Of a DNA stretch of 64,000 nucleotides, positions 43,848 through 52,337 are shown in pieces (position 1 is the stretch's first letter; the number at the start of each line of letters is the position of its first letter). The notes beneath the pieces are model-generated. The model worked only from the letters and a program-made list of their open reading frames with translations, was not told where the DNA came from and did not search any database. The position numbers were made by a program, and so were the translations under genes. Origin of the DNA: Christiangramia forsetii KT0803 (lineage in GTDB: Bacteria > Bacteroidota > Bacteroidia > Flavobacteriales > Flavobacteriaceae); the NCBI RefSeq assembly GCF_000060345.1, contig NC_008571.1, positions 62,001 to 126,000 on the forward strand, read 5' to 3'.

Positions 43848-44993
43848 CTATTTAGCCTGATGTATCTCACTCTTAAGTTCACTAATACGATATTTTGCTA
43901 CAGAGATCATATCATTTCTGCCAGATTTCCCATACTTCTCGATATATGCTTCATATAAGTTCAGCACCGCTTCCTGATCTTCAAAATAAGCATCGGCGGC
44001 TATAGCACGCTCTAATAGCGCCCGTTCGTTTTCAGGATTTTCTTCCAGTGCCGCATTAAAATTATTAAAAGCGCTTTTAAAATCTTCCTGTCTTTTAAAA
44101 GTCAGCCCGATATTAAGATATTCCCGGTCTACAGGTTGTTTTTTTATAAGTAAAGCCATGGTAAAATGCTGTTGTGCTTTTTCAACCTCGTTGGTTTTAA
44201 GGTAAAGAGCACCAAGATTGGAATGTACCGCAATGTTCATATCGTTAATATCCAACAACATTTTATAGGTTTTAATAGCTTTTTCAAGTTGTGAGGTTAC
44301 ACGATATGCTTTTGCGAGTTTTTCCAGGATAAATTCTGAACTTTCGCCGAGTTTTAATAGTTTTTCATAGGGAGGAATTGCTTTCTCGAATTGCAACGAA
44401 GCAGAATATGCCTGTCCTAAAATGGACAATAAAGATACATTATTTGGACGCACTTCTAGACCGGAATTACACCAGGAAATAGCGTTATAAGGTTTACCAT
44501 TTTTTAAATGATGCTTTGCTGCCTTATATAAAGCTCCCTGATGTGTAAAATCTTTACTTATTGTTTTAAAAAAGTATTTTATTGCTGTAGTGTCTTTTTT
44601 TTTCTCCTTCACCAAACCTAATCTATAATGAAAACCTGCGTTTTCAGGATATTTTTCACTTAGATCACTAAAAAGGCTATCTGCCAGATCCAGATTTCCG
44701 GTCTTCAGGAGTAGTTCGCCATAATCTATAGCAGTAAGTACCCGTTCCGGATTTTGATTCAGCACACTTTGATAATGTCTCAGGGCTTCTTCATTTTGCC
44801 CATTTTCCTGCTGAAATTTTGCTAATTTTAAATGTATCCTTTCAGTCTTCGGCTCAGTTTTCTGAAGTAATTCGATAGCTTCATTCTGCTTTCCAAAAGA
44901 ATAAAGGCTATCCGCTGTCTTTATATCTTCCTCCTGGGAATAAAATGACAGCGAACAGCCTAAAATTAAAAGTATTGTCAATCTAATTTGCAC
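43848..44993 (-). CDS. Tetratricopeptide repeat protein
   Basis: A 381-aa protein with a signal peptide (TILLILGCSLSFYSQ, start codon GTG at 44993) and at least eight TPR units through the whole chain (typical pattern in ALRHYQSVLNQNPERVLTAID and AINVHSNLGALYLKT-like sequence IAVHSNLGALYLKTNEVEKA). Likely a periplasmic scaffold for protein-protein contacts. It lies 18 bp downstream of the TonB-like gene and the BlaI/BlaR1 unit, so it is probably the last gene of that operon. Confidence 0.88.
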   Translation of the reverse strand: MQIRLTILLILGCSLSFYSQEEDIKTADSLYSFGKQNEAIELLQKTEPKTERIHLKLAKFQQENGQNEEALRHYQSVLNQNPERVLTAIDYGELLLKTGNLDLADSLFSDLSEKYPENAGFHYRLGLVKEKKKDTTAIKYFFKTISKDFTHQGALYKAAKHHLKNGKPYNAISWCNSGLEVRPNNVSLLSILGQAYSASLQFEKAIPPYEKLLKLGESSEFILEKLAKAYRVTSQLEKAIKTYKMLLDINDMNIAVHSNLGALYLKTNEVEKAQQHFTMALLIKKQPVDREYLNIGLTFKRQEDFKSAFNNFNAALEENPENERALLERAIAADAYFEDQEAVLNLYEAYIEKYGKSGRNDMISVAKYRISELKSEIHQAK

Positions 44994-45011
44994 AGATAAT
45001 CTTTATGAATT

Positions 45012-45485
45012 CTAACCTTTTTTATCTTCCTCTTCAGGTACCGCAAACGCGATAGGCAAAGAATACATAATTGCAACATCATTACCATCTTTTTGACCTG
45101 GTTGCATTTTAGGAAGACTATTTACCACCCGGGTTGCTTCATTTTGCAAAACTTCTCTAACCTCTGCTACGTCAGCCAGAGAGCGCGAACGTACATCAGT
45201 GATATTCCCGCTATTATCAATTTTAAACTGAACAACGATTCGGCTAACTCCTTCAATATTGAATTCCTTGCCTAAAGACGTGTTGAAATTCGTATTTACG
45301 TGATCGGTAATCTTCTGAACCGTGCAATCTTTTAATTCATTACCATCCAGTTGTTCGCACCCGGGATAGGCTGGAACCTGGTCTACCACCGCAAAGGGAA
45401 TAGCATCTGTTTCCTGACTCAATCCCCCGACGGAAATTAGTGTGAATATTAAAGTAATTGTGTAATAATTAAAAAGTATTTTCAT
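45012..45485 (-). CDS. TonB-like domain protein (duplicate of the BlaR1 C-terminus)
   Basis: About 157 aa. The start at 45485 gives a signal peptide (MKILFNYYTITLIFTLISVGG) and avoids overlap with the previous stop. The mature part (FAVVDQVPAYPGCEQLDGNE, NTSLGKEFNIEGVSRIVVQF, MQPGQKDGNDVAIMYSLPI) is clearly homologous to the C-terminal 110 residues of the M56/BlaR1-like protein 17 bp upstream. It is a periplasmic TonB-C-like domain without a membrane-spanning TonB N-terminus, so it is unlikely to be an energy transducer. Its job is inferred to be linked to the same signalling unit. Confidence 0.8.
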   Translation of the reverse strand: MKILFNYYTITLIFTLISVGGLSQETDAIPFAVVDQVPAYPGCEQLDGNELKDCTVQKITDHVNTNFNTSLGKEFNIEGVSRIVVQFKIDNSGNITDVRSRSLADVAEVREVLQNEATRVVNSLPKMQPGQKDGNDVAIMYSLPIAFAVPEEEDKKG

Positions 45486-45501
45486 GATTAAAATTTTAAG
45501 A

Positions 45502-46947
45502 TTATTCTGCAACTTTAAAAGCAATAGGTAAAGAGTACATTACACTAACGGCTCTGCCTTTTTGTTCTCCCGGTTGCATCTGAGGTATATTTGAGATCAC
45601 TTTTTTAGCTTCGTCTTCAAGTTCAGGATGTGCTGCCCTTGCCTTGATATCTGCAATAGCTCCGGTTTCATCTATTCTAAATTGTACAATTACACGATTC
45701 AACCCGGTTAAACCTAATTTTTTTCCTAAAGAGGTATCGAAGTTTTTACTTACGAACTGTGAGATTTTATCGCTCATACATTTCTTTTGGACCTCATTTG
45801 AACCTAAATTTTCACAACCGGGGAACACAGGAACCTGGTCTACAACAGCAAAAGGTACTTTAGCAAGGCCGTCTCGTGGGAAACTTTCAACTATTTTTCC
45901 ATTTGCTTGTGCTTCTTTATCTAATAGTTCTTCTCTCTTTTCTAATAATTGCAAAAATTGCTCTTTTTCCTCTTGTGACAGACTTTCTTTGTTTTCCAGA
46001 TGAACTTTTAGTTTAGCAATGATTTCTGAAGTAGTTGTTTCCGGCATTTCTGAGTCTAGATCTGCTGAATTGTCTTCGGAACAAGCAACATAAGTCAGCA
46101 TGAGCATCATTAAAGGTATAATGATTAAAAATTTGAATTTTGAAAGTCTGGATGATTTGTTTTTCTGTAACATAAATATTCGTTTTTTGATTAATGAATG
46201 ATTAAAAAATTGATTGATAAATGAAATGTTTTGAGTGCTAAAAGCGGTGTTTAGCAGTTGCTCGTAATAGGTTTTTTTGGCAGTTGTTTTTACAACTTCT
46301 TTATCGGCAATGAATTCGTGTACGCCTGCAATCCTGGTTTGATAGATATAAACTAACGGATTAAACCAGAAGATAATTTTCAGCAATTCAAAGAATACAA
46401 GATCTAAGCTGTGCTTTTGTTTTACATGTACCATTTCATGTGATAAAATTTGATCCTTTTCTTCGTTAGAGAGCTGATCTCCTAAAAATATGGTATTAAA
46501 AAAAGTATAAGCAAGGTTAGAATTTGGGATTTCAATGATCTTAAAATTCCTTTCTTCAGCTATTTTATTTAAACTGAATAATTTATTGAGTCTGTAATAT
46601 TTTTTAAAAAACAGGAATAAACTGGCACAAACTCCTAAAATATAAGTTGCGAGCCACCAGTTGATAGAAAATGTACTTTCTTCTGAAACTACCACGGTGG
46701 GCAAAATTTCTATCGCAGATTCTCTGGTTCCTATAAAAACCTCCGGTAAATTAATCCGGGCATTCGCCGGTACTACCTCTACAAGAAATTCTAGTCTTAA
46801 AAGAGGTAAAACCAATGCCAGGACCGGGGTTAGCAAAAGATAAATTCTATTGTAATTGAAAAAGGTTTCGTTTTTCAAAAACATATCATATACCAGTAAA
46901 AAAACCAACTGGAATACTATTACCTGTATAGTATATTCTAGTATCAT
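45502..46947 (-). CDS. BlaR1/M56-family membrane metallopeptidase with TonB-like C-terminus
   Basis: A 481-aa inner-membrane protein. Helices at about 2-22, 34-52, 96-116 and 268-288 surround the M56 zinc protease site HEMVH (H170, E171, H174). A coiled linker (about 310-350) leads to a TonB-like domain (FAVVDQVPVFPGCENLGSNE to the end) in place of the beta-lactam sensor of Staphylococcus BlaR1. In BlaR1 systems, protease activation removes the BlaI repressor. Here the signal sensed is unknown; the overlap with blaI (4 bp) supports the pairing. Confidence 0.88.
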   Translation of the reverse strand: MILEYTIQVIVFQLVFLLVYDMFLKNETFFNYNRIYLLLTPVLALVLPLLRLEFLVEVVPANARINLPEVFIGTRESAIEILPTVVVSEESTFSINWWLATYILGVCASLFLFFKKYYRLNKLFSLNKIAEERNFKIIEIPNSNLAYTFFNTIFLGDQLSNEEKDQILSHEMVHVKQKHSLDLVFFELLKIIFWFNPLVYIYQTRIAGVHEFIADKEVVKTTAKKTYYEQLLNTAFSTQNISFINQFFNHSLIKKRIFMLQKNKSSRLSKFKFLIIIPLMMLMLTYVACSEDNSADLDSEMPETTTSEIIAKLKVHLENKESLSQEEKEQFLQLLEKREELLDKEAQANGKIVESFPRDGLAKVPFAVVDQVPVFPGCENLGSNEVQKKCMSDKISQFVSKNFDTSLGKKLGLTGLNRVIVQFRIDETGAIADIKARAAHPELEDEAKKVISNIPQMQPGEQKGRAVSVMYSLPIAFKVAE

Positions 46948-47309
46948 TTTTTCTCTTCTTTATTTATTTCCTTTAAAATACTTTCCAGGTCCTGACTACT
47001 CATATCGTTCTTCTTCATAAAAAACGACACCATACTTTTAAATGAACCGTTGAAATAATTATCCATCAACTGGGTCATGCTCTGGTTGCTGTAAGTTTCT
47101 TTCTGCACCAGCGGAAAGTATATATAACCCCTGCCTTCCTGTCTATGACCTACGAATTCTTTATTTTCCAGGATCCTGACAATAGTAGATGCAGTGTTAT
47201 ATGCCGGTTTAGGTTCTGACATCTCCTCAATGATGCTGGCTACATTCGCTTCCTTTAAATCCCAAAGAATTTGCATGATCTCTTCCTCGGCTTTGGTTAA
47301 TTGTTTCAT
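46944..47309 (-). CDS. BlaI/MecI/CopY-family transcriptional regulator
   Basis: A 121-aa winged-helix repressor (TKAEEEIMQILWDLKEANVA, SEPKPAYNTASTIVRILENK, GHRQEGRGYIYFP) of the BlaI/MecI family. The gene is translationally coupled (4-bp overlap) to the M56 protease gene, the standard partner that inactivates such repressors. It probably controls its own four-gene operon. Confidence 0.93.
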   Translation of the reverse strand: MKQLTKAEEEIMQILWDLKEANVASIIEEMSEPKPAYNTASTIVRILENKEFVGHRQEGRGYIYFPLVQKETYSNQSMTQLMDNYFNGSFKSMVSFFMKKNDMSSQDLESILKEINKEEKK

Positions 47310-47440
47310 TGATGAATGAATTTGTTTCTGCTAATATAAACTAAGTTTTTAGTTTAAACTAATATTTTAGTTAAAAATTGAAATTAAGTTGTTTATCTTC
47401 GTGGTGATATTTTTTAATTTGGATTCGAATATTGTTATAT

Positions 47441-47524
47441 CGTCCTGCTGAACTTGTTTCAGCATCTCTCCTGAATTATATGTTATTTAAATAAGAGAGA
47501 CCCTGAAATAAATTCAGGGTGACG
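47441..47524. repeat. Composite intergenic repeat (type C), copy 3
   Basis: CGTCCTGCTGAACTTGTTTC then AGCATCTCTC at one end and GAGACCCTGAAATAAATTCA then GGGTGACG at the other; same plan as 43676-43759, with different middle sequence. Confidence 0.75.
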
Positions 47525-47558
47525 CTAAGCTTTAAGGATCATAAGCATATTTAAGAAA

Positions 47559-48056
47559 ATGGAAATAATCTTATTAATAGTGGCTGGTTTATTTATGATT
47601 TTGGGGGTGCTGGGGAGTTTTCTGCCCGTGCTTCCGGGAGTACCTCTTAGCTGGATTGGTTTATTGATCTTTTATCTTATCCCCGGTATTGGTATCAACT
47701 ATTTATTCTTAGGGATTACACTAGCAGTGGCAATACTTTTCTATATTCTGAATCTTATAATCCCTGCTTTGGGAACTAAAAAGTTTGGGGGAAGCAGGAA
47801 AGGAATGATAGGTGCCACAATTGGTCTTGTGGTTGGAATTTTTGTTCCTTTTCCATTTGCGATTCTTGTTTGTCCTTTTATAGGAGCTTTTATTGGGGAA
47901 ATTTTAAATAAAAGTAATTCCAGGGCTGCAGGGAAAGCAGCGTTTGGATCTTTTCTCGGACTGTTAGCCTCCAGTTTTATGGAATTCATTGTTAGTTTCG
48001 CTTTTTTAATACTATTCCTTTATCAGTTCTGGAGTTATAAGGAAATTATTTTCTAG
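47559..48056 (+). CDS. DUF456-family membrane protein
   Basis: A 165-aa integral membrane protein with four to five helices and the DUF456 features: GLFMILGVLGSFLPVLPGVP at the N-terminus, the glycine-rich GGSRKGMIGATIGLVVGIF, and GAFIGEILNKSNSRAAGKAA. Function unknown. Divergent from the BlaI operon, with one repeat between them. Confidence 0.88.
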   Translation: MEIILLIVAGLFMILGVLGSFLPVLPGVPLSWIGLLIFYLIPGIGINYLFLGITLAVAILFYILNLIIPALGTKKFGGSRKGMIGATIGLVVGIFVPFPFAILVCPFIGAFIGEILNKSNSRAAGKAAFGSFLGLLASSFMEFIVSFAFLILFLYQFWSYKEIIF

Positions 48057-48186
48057 AAAAGGCTTATAGAGATCAGTAGTTAAGTGCATATAATTTTAGA
48101 ATTATATAAAACTGATTACGAAAGTCATAAAAATAACTCTTTTATAAGTTTGAATGCAGTTGAGAACTATTGGTCAGGTATATTTA

Positions 48187-48211
48187 GGTTTCGACTTCGC
48201 TCAACCTGACA
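48187..48211. repeat. Short intergenic inverted repeat
   Basis: TAGGTTTCGACTTCGCTCAA then CCTGAC: palindrome-like AGGTT..CGACTTCG..AACCT, of the same general style as the other dispersed repeats. Confidence 0.45.
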
Positions 48212-48292
48212 TTTACAAATCTAATTAAATATTGAATATGAAACTATCTACTGAACTCTAATGGCTTATTTTCAGAAACCTATAAATAAGCT

Positions 48293-48300
48293 TACTTTTG
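48293..48300 (+). promoter_or_regulatory. -7 promoter box of the FMO-like gene
   Basis: TACTTTTG matches TAnnTTTG, 15 bp before the ATG at 48316. It overlaps a possible TTG start at 48298, which argues for the later ATG. Confidence 0.5.
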
Positions 48301-48315
48301 CAAAAAATTAAAGGA

Positions 48316-49356
48316 ATGTTGGATTTTATTGTGGTTGGAGCTGCACAGGCGGGATTGGCTATGGCACATTATCTGCAAAAACAAGGGAAAAATTTCCTGG
48401 TGGTAGATAAAGAGTCAGAGATCGGTGCTTCCTGGCTTAACCGATGGGATTCCCTTACTTTATTTACTCCTTCGGAATTTAATAATATGCCTGGAATGGA
48501 ATTTCCGGCGGAAAAAGGACATTATCCCAGTAAGACCGAAGTTGCTGCCTATTTTCAGGATTATATAGAAGAGTTTCAGATCTCTGTTCAGCTAAATACG
48601 CTGGTTGAAAATATTACGCATCATGATGATCATTTTATTCTGAAGACTTCGCAAGGGGAATTAAAATCACGAAATGTGGTGGTTGCTACCGGGCCATTTC
48701 ATATTCCTTATACTCCGCCGTTTTCAAAAAAAATAAATAAAGACATTTTTCAAATTCACAGTAATTTCTATAAAAATCCGAATCAACTTCAGGAAGGTAA
48801 GGCGATGGTGGTGGGAGCCGGAGATAGCGGTTTTCAGATTCTTGATGAAGTTTCTCAGGATGATCGCGGAGTTTATTTTTCGGGTACAACCGATGTAAAA
48901 GTGCTTCCGCAGGAAATATTGGGAAAAACTTTGTGGTGGTGGTTTACAAAATCTGGCTTTCTAAGTTTTAGTCGTGATACCTGGTTGGGTAAAAAGATTT
49001 CGAAATCAAGGCAACCGGTGATTGGAACACCTGTTAAGGAGATACTGGAAAGAACAAATGTAGAATCGGTTGGAAACACTAAAAATGCTGAGGGTGACCT
49101 GGTAGTGACCGAAAAGAGAAAGATCACCGACCTTAAGAATATCATCTGGGCTACCGGTTATCGTCCTAATTTCAGCTGGATTGAAGGATTAGAATTAGGA
49201 AAAAATGGCTACCCAAAACATTACAGGGGAGTAAGTAATATTGAAGGTCTTTATTTTATAGGTCTTCCCTGGCTACATACCAGAGGATCGGCGACCCTGG
49301 GTGGAATCAAGAGGGATGCGAGGTATCTTGCCGATTATATAAGCCAGACCAAATAA
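48316..49356 (+). CDS. FAD-dependent oxidoreductase (flavin monooxygenase-like)
   Basis: About 346 aa. The first Rossmann FAD-binding motif is altered (VVGAAQAGLAMAHYL), the second NADPH-binding site is VVGAGDSGFQILDEV, and between them lies FQIHSNFYKNP, an FMO fingerprint-like sequence (FxGxxxHxxxY degenerate). The C-terminal ATGYRPNFSWIE is the standard second FAD-binding signature. Likely oxygenates nitrogen- or sulphur-containing small molecules, or acts as a related reductase; substrate unknown. Confidence 0.85.
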   Translation: MLDFIVVGAAQAGLAMAHYLQKQGKNFLVVDKESEIGASWLNRWDSLTLFTPSEFNNMPGMEFPAEKGHYPSKTEVAAYFQDYIEEFQISVQLNTLVENITHHDDHFILKTSQGELKSRNVVVATGPFHIPYTPPFSKKINKDIFQIHSNFYKNPNQLQEGKAMVVGAGDSGFQILDEVSQDDRGVYFSGTTDVKVLPQEILGKTLWWWFTKSGFLSFSRDTWLGKKISKSRQPVIGTPVKEILERTNVESVGNTKNAEGDLVVTEKRKITDLKNIIWATGYRPNFSWIEGLELGKNGYPKHYRGVSNIEGLYFIGLPWLHTRGSATLGGIKRDARYLADYISQTK

Positions 49357-49464
49357 AAAAGAAGTTTCGCTTCACTTAGGTGAAAGTAATTTCATACTTA
49401 CAATAATATTGCATAAATTTATTAGGGTATAGATTAAAACTATATCCTTTTATTTTTCGTAAGT

Positions 49465-50040
49465 ATGATTATGCGCGTCACATTACTGTCAGTTTTTTTC
49501 TTCATACTTGGAATTTCAGTTCCCTTCTCTATTAGTGCCCAATCTTCATATTATCAAACAACCAATGCAGGTATAAGCTTTTTTTCATCGGCACCTGTAG
49601 AAGATATAGAAGCTATTTCAAAATCTGGTATTTCTGTATTAAACTCTAAGAATGGTTCAGTCTCTTTTAAAGTTAAGGTTCGAAGTTTTGAATTTGAAAA
49701 GGGTTTAATGCAGGAACATTTCAACGAGAATTATATGGAAAGTGAAGAGTATCCAGATGCCAGTCTTAAAGGAAATTTTGTGGAAATGATTGACTTTAAT
49801 GATACAGAGGTTCAGAAATTAATGCTTCGGGGAACTTTGAACATTCATGGAGTATCTAAAGAACGTGAAATTCCGGTGATGCTAAGAGTTTCTAAGGATA
49901 AGGAAACGATAATGCTGAAGTCTGAATTTGATGTTCTTTGCAAGGATCATAAAATCAAAATACCAAAGTTGCTATGGGAAAATATAGCCGAAGTAATAAT
50001 GGTCAATGTTAACCTGGAATATAAAATTATAAAAGAATGA
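49465..50040 (+). CDS. YceI-family periplasmic protein
   Basis: A 191-aa secreted protein (signal peptide ending SFSISAQSS) with the lipocalin-like YceI pattern: FFSSAPVEDIEAISKSGISV, GSVSFKVKVRSFEFEKGLMQ, HFNENYMESEEYPDASLKGN and LNIHGVSKEREIPVMLRV. YceI proteins bind isoprenoid quinone-like ligands. It overlaps the DUF5777 gene by 4 bp, which together with the Rieske gene forms a three-gene operon. Confidence 0.88.
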   Translation: MIMRVTLLSVFFFILGISVPFSISAQSSYYQTTNAGISFFSSAPVEDIEAISKSGISVLNSKNGSVSFKVKVRSFEFEKGLMQEHFNENYMESEEYPDASLKGNFVEMIDFNDTEVQKLMLRGTLNIHGVSKEREIPVMLRVSKDKETIMLKSEFDVLCKDHKIKIPKLLWENIAEVIMVNVNLEYKIIKE

Positions 50041-50933
50041 AAAGATTTTTACTGGTTGCGGTTTCAATAATTTGCTCTGGAATGTACGCTCAGGATGTAG
50101 ATAGTATAATGGACAATATTTCAGAAGCTAAAGAATTCAGAACTATTGCGACATTTAAGAGCCCAAGATTGGTTCTTCTTCAAACCAATGAAACACAAAA
50201 GGCACATGATCTGGCTTTCTGGGTTGGACATAGATTTGGTGATATTGGCGGAGAATTTGGAGGTTCAAATACGTTATACGGTCTGGATGTGGCAAGTGAT
50301 CTTTATCTAGGTTTTGATTATGGGGTAACTGATGCTTTAACTGTTGGAATAGGGCGAAGCAAATTCAACGAAGCCTATAGCGCTTTAATTAAATACAGAT
50401 TGTTATGGCAGGATGAAAATATGCCGATTTCTGTAACCTTATTTGAGCAAAGTAGCTGGATAACCCGAAAGCCGTTTTCTAATAATGAGTTTGATAGCGA
50501 GGGCGATAGAATTTCGCATTTTTTTCAGGCAATAATAGCCCGGAAATTTAGTCCCGGTGTTTCTGTAATGGTGAACCCTGGATTTTTAATAAGGCCGGAA
50601 GCACAAAGACAGGATTTTGAAGATTCAGATAATCTCTTTGCCCTTGGTATTGGGGGAAGATTTAAGATTTTCAAGCGAATATCAATAATTACAGATTATA
50701 CTTTTGTAAATGGCTTAAGCAGGCCAGATGATCTCCAGACAGATTATTCAAATCCTTTTGGCGTAGGTGTGGAAATTGAAACAGGAGGTCATGTATTCGC
50801 TCTTAACTTCCAGAATTCACAATATATAACCGCAAATAATTTTATTCCGAATACAACTAAAAGTTGGTCTGACGGTGGAGTTAGATTTGGGTTTATGATT
50901 TCAAGGAATTTTAGACTTGGATCCAAGAAGTAA
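50037..50933 (+). CDS. DUF5777-family outer-membrane beta-barrel protein
   Basis: A 298-aa protein (signal peptide MKRFLLVAVSIICSGMYAQ) with the family's characteristic FKSPRLVLLQTNETQKAHDL and AFWVGHRFGDIGGEFGG, followed by barrel strands. Often found beside YceI and Rieske or cytochrome genes in Bacteroidetes. The gene is coupled to both neighbours. Role unknown. Confidence 0.88.
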   Translation: MKRFLLVAVSIICSGMYAQDVDSIMDNISEAKEFRTIATFKSPRLVLLQTNETQKAHDLAFWVGHRFGDIGGEFGGSNTLYGLDVASDLYLGFDYGVTDALTVGIGRSKFNEAYSALIKYRLLWQDENMPISVTLFEQSSWITRKPFSNNEFDSEGDRISHFFQAIIARKFSPGVSVMVNPGFLIRPEAQRQDFEDSDNLFALGIGGRFKIFKRISIITDYTFVNGLSRPDDLQTDYSNPFGVGVEIETGGHVFALNFQNSQYITANNFIPNTTKSWSDGGVRFGFMISRNFRLGSKK

Positions 50934-50952
50934 ATTAATTAAATATCATATT

Positions 50953-51408
50953 ATGAAAAGAGGTGAGTTTTTAGTAAAAGGAGTTTTATTAGCTTGTTCC
51001 GGAGCCTGTGCCCTAACAGCCTGTAGTTCTGGAGATGATAGTGGAGGAACCACAACACCTCCTCCTGGGAATGGTGGCGGAAATAGTGCAGAGACTGTTT
51101 CAGTTAATCTTTCCAATCTAACGAATGTTGGAGACCAGATCACCAGTAATGGTGTACTTTTTTTTAGGATAGGCGCGGGCAATACTCCATCAGATTTTGT
51201 TGCGACAGAGGCACTATGTCCACATCAGGGTGGAGCACTGGTTTGGGTTGAAGATGGAGGGTACATTGAATGTCAATTACATTTTTCGAGATACGAAGAA
51301 GATGGCGACACAATTCGCGGACCTCAGAATTCTGCTGGGGGTACCCGAGACCTAGAAGTTTATGCTACTGCCATTAGTGGAGGCAATATTACGGCGACTA
51401 TAAGCTAA
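50953..51408 (+). CDS. Rieske [2Fe-2S] lipoprotein
   Basis: About 151 aa. The ATG at 50953 gives a lipoprotein-like signal (MKRGEFLVKGVLLACSGACA then LTAC) after which comes a low-complexity PPPGNGGGN linker. The Rieske cluster ligands are CPH (ATEALCPHQGGALVW) and CQLH (GGYIECQLHFSRYEEDGD), spaced as CxH-15-CxxH. Probably an envelope electron carrier. It starts 19 bp after the DUF5777 stop. The rest of an electron-transfer chain (for example a cytochrome) is not present next to it. Confidence 0.88.
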   Translation: MKRGEFLVKGVLLACSGACALTACSSGDDSGGTTTPPPGNGGGNSAETVSVNLSNLTNVGDQITSNGVLFFRIGAGNTPSDFVATEALCPHQGGALVWVEDGGYIECQLHFSRYEEDGDTIRGPQNSAGGTRDLEVYATAISGGNITATIS

Positions 51409-51506
51409 CAGGTATTTTATTTACATTGAAATATACCGGAAATTTTCCGGGGTAACTCGTATTGATATTTAACGACTTCTATTTTTATCATTCTGCAATC
51501 TTCTGT

Positions 51507-51514
51507 TATTTTTG
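51507..51514 (+). promoter_or_regulatory. -7 promoter box very close to the tatD start
   Basis: TATTTTTG, exact TAnnTTTG, ends 5 bp before the ATG at 51520, so the transcript may be leaderless or nearly so. No clear -33 TTTG. Confidence 0.45.
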
Positions 51515-51519
51515 CAATT

Positions 51520-52287
51520 ATGATAATTACAGATACCCACACGCATTTATATAGTGACTCTTTTGATGAAGACCGAAAAGAAGCAATTCAGGAAGCAATA
51601 AATAATCATGTTGAAAGATTTTTTATTCCGGCGATAGATTCTGAGACTACTCAAAGTATGTACGATCTTGAAAAGGCATTTCCTGAAAATGTTTTTTTAA
51701 TGATGGGGCTTCATCCAACACATGTCAAAGAAAATTTTGAAGAGGAGTTGAAGCATGTGGCAGAAGAACTTAATAAGCGGAAATTCTATGCGGTAGGAGA
51801 AATTGGGATAGACCTTTATTGGGATAAGTCTACCCTGGAAATTCAGAAACAGGCTTTTAGAAAACAGATCCAGTTTGCGAAAGACAGGGGTTTGCCAATT
51901 GTAATACATTGTCGTGAAGCTTTTGATGAGATTTTTGAAGTTCTGGAATCTGAAAAAGATGACAAGCTATTTGGGATCTTCCATTGTTTTACCGGAACTC
52001 ATGAACAGGCTTTAAAGGCGCTTTCATACAATATGAAACTTGGAATTGGTGGTGTAGTCACTTTTAAAAATGGAGGGATAGATAAATTTATGAATCAAAT
52101 CTCCTTAGAAGAGATCGTTCTTGAAACAGATTCTCCATATCTGGCTCCAAAACCTTACAGAGGTAAAAGAAACGATCCGGTTTATATTTTGAAGGTAGTT
52201 GAAAAACTTGCCGACTTATACAATATTTCTGTTGAAGAAGTTGCTGAGGTGACTACAAAAAACTCGAAGGAAGTTTTTGGAATTTAA
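51520..52287 (+). CDS. TatD-family metal-dependent hydrolase (DNase)
   Basis: A 255-aa TIM-barrel hydrolase. Metal ligands are the N-terminal DTHTHL (H7, H9), the Glu of AVGEIGID, the His of IVIHCREAF and HCFTG, and the Asp of ETDSPYLAPKPYRGKRNDP. TatD proteins are 3'-5' exonucleases or D-aminoacyl-tRNA deacylase-like hydrolases. The length equals the family standard. Confidence 0.95.
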   Translation: MIITDTHTHLYSDSFDEDRKEAIQEAINNHVERFFIPAIDSETTQSMYDLEKAFPENVFLMMGLHPTHVKENFEEELKHVAEELNKRKFYAVGEIGIDLYWDKSTLEIQKQAFRKQIQFAKDRGLPIVIHCREAFDEIFEVLESEKDDKLFGIFHCFTGTHEQALKALSYNMKLGIGGVVTFKNGGIDKFMNQISLEEIVLETDSPYLAPKPYRGKRNDPVYILKVVEKLADLYNISVEEVAEVTTKNSKEVFGI

Positions 52288-52337
52288 AGCTGTTAAACAG
52301 AAATTTTGTTCATTTGCTGAAATAATTTTAGAAATAG

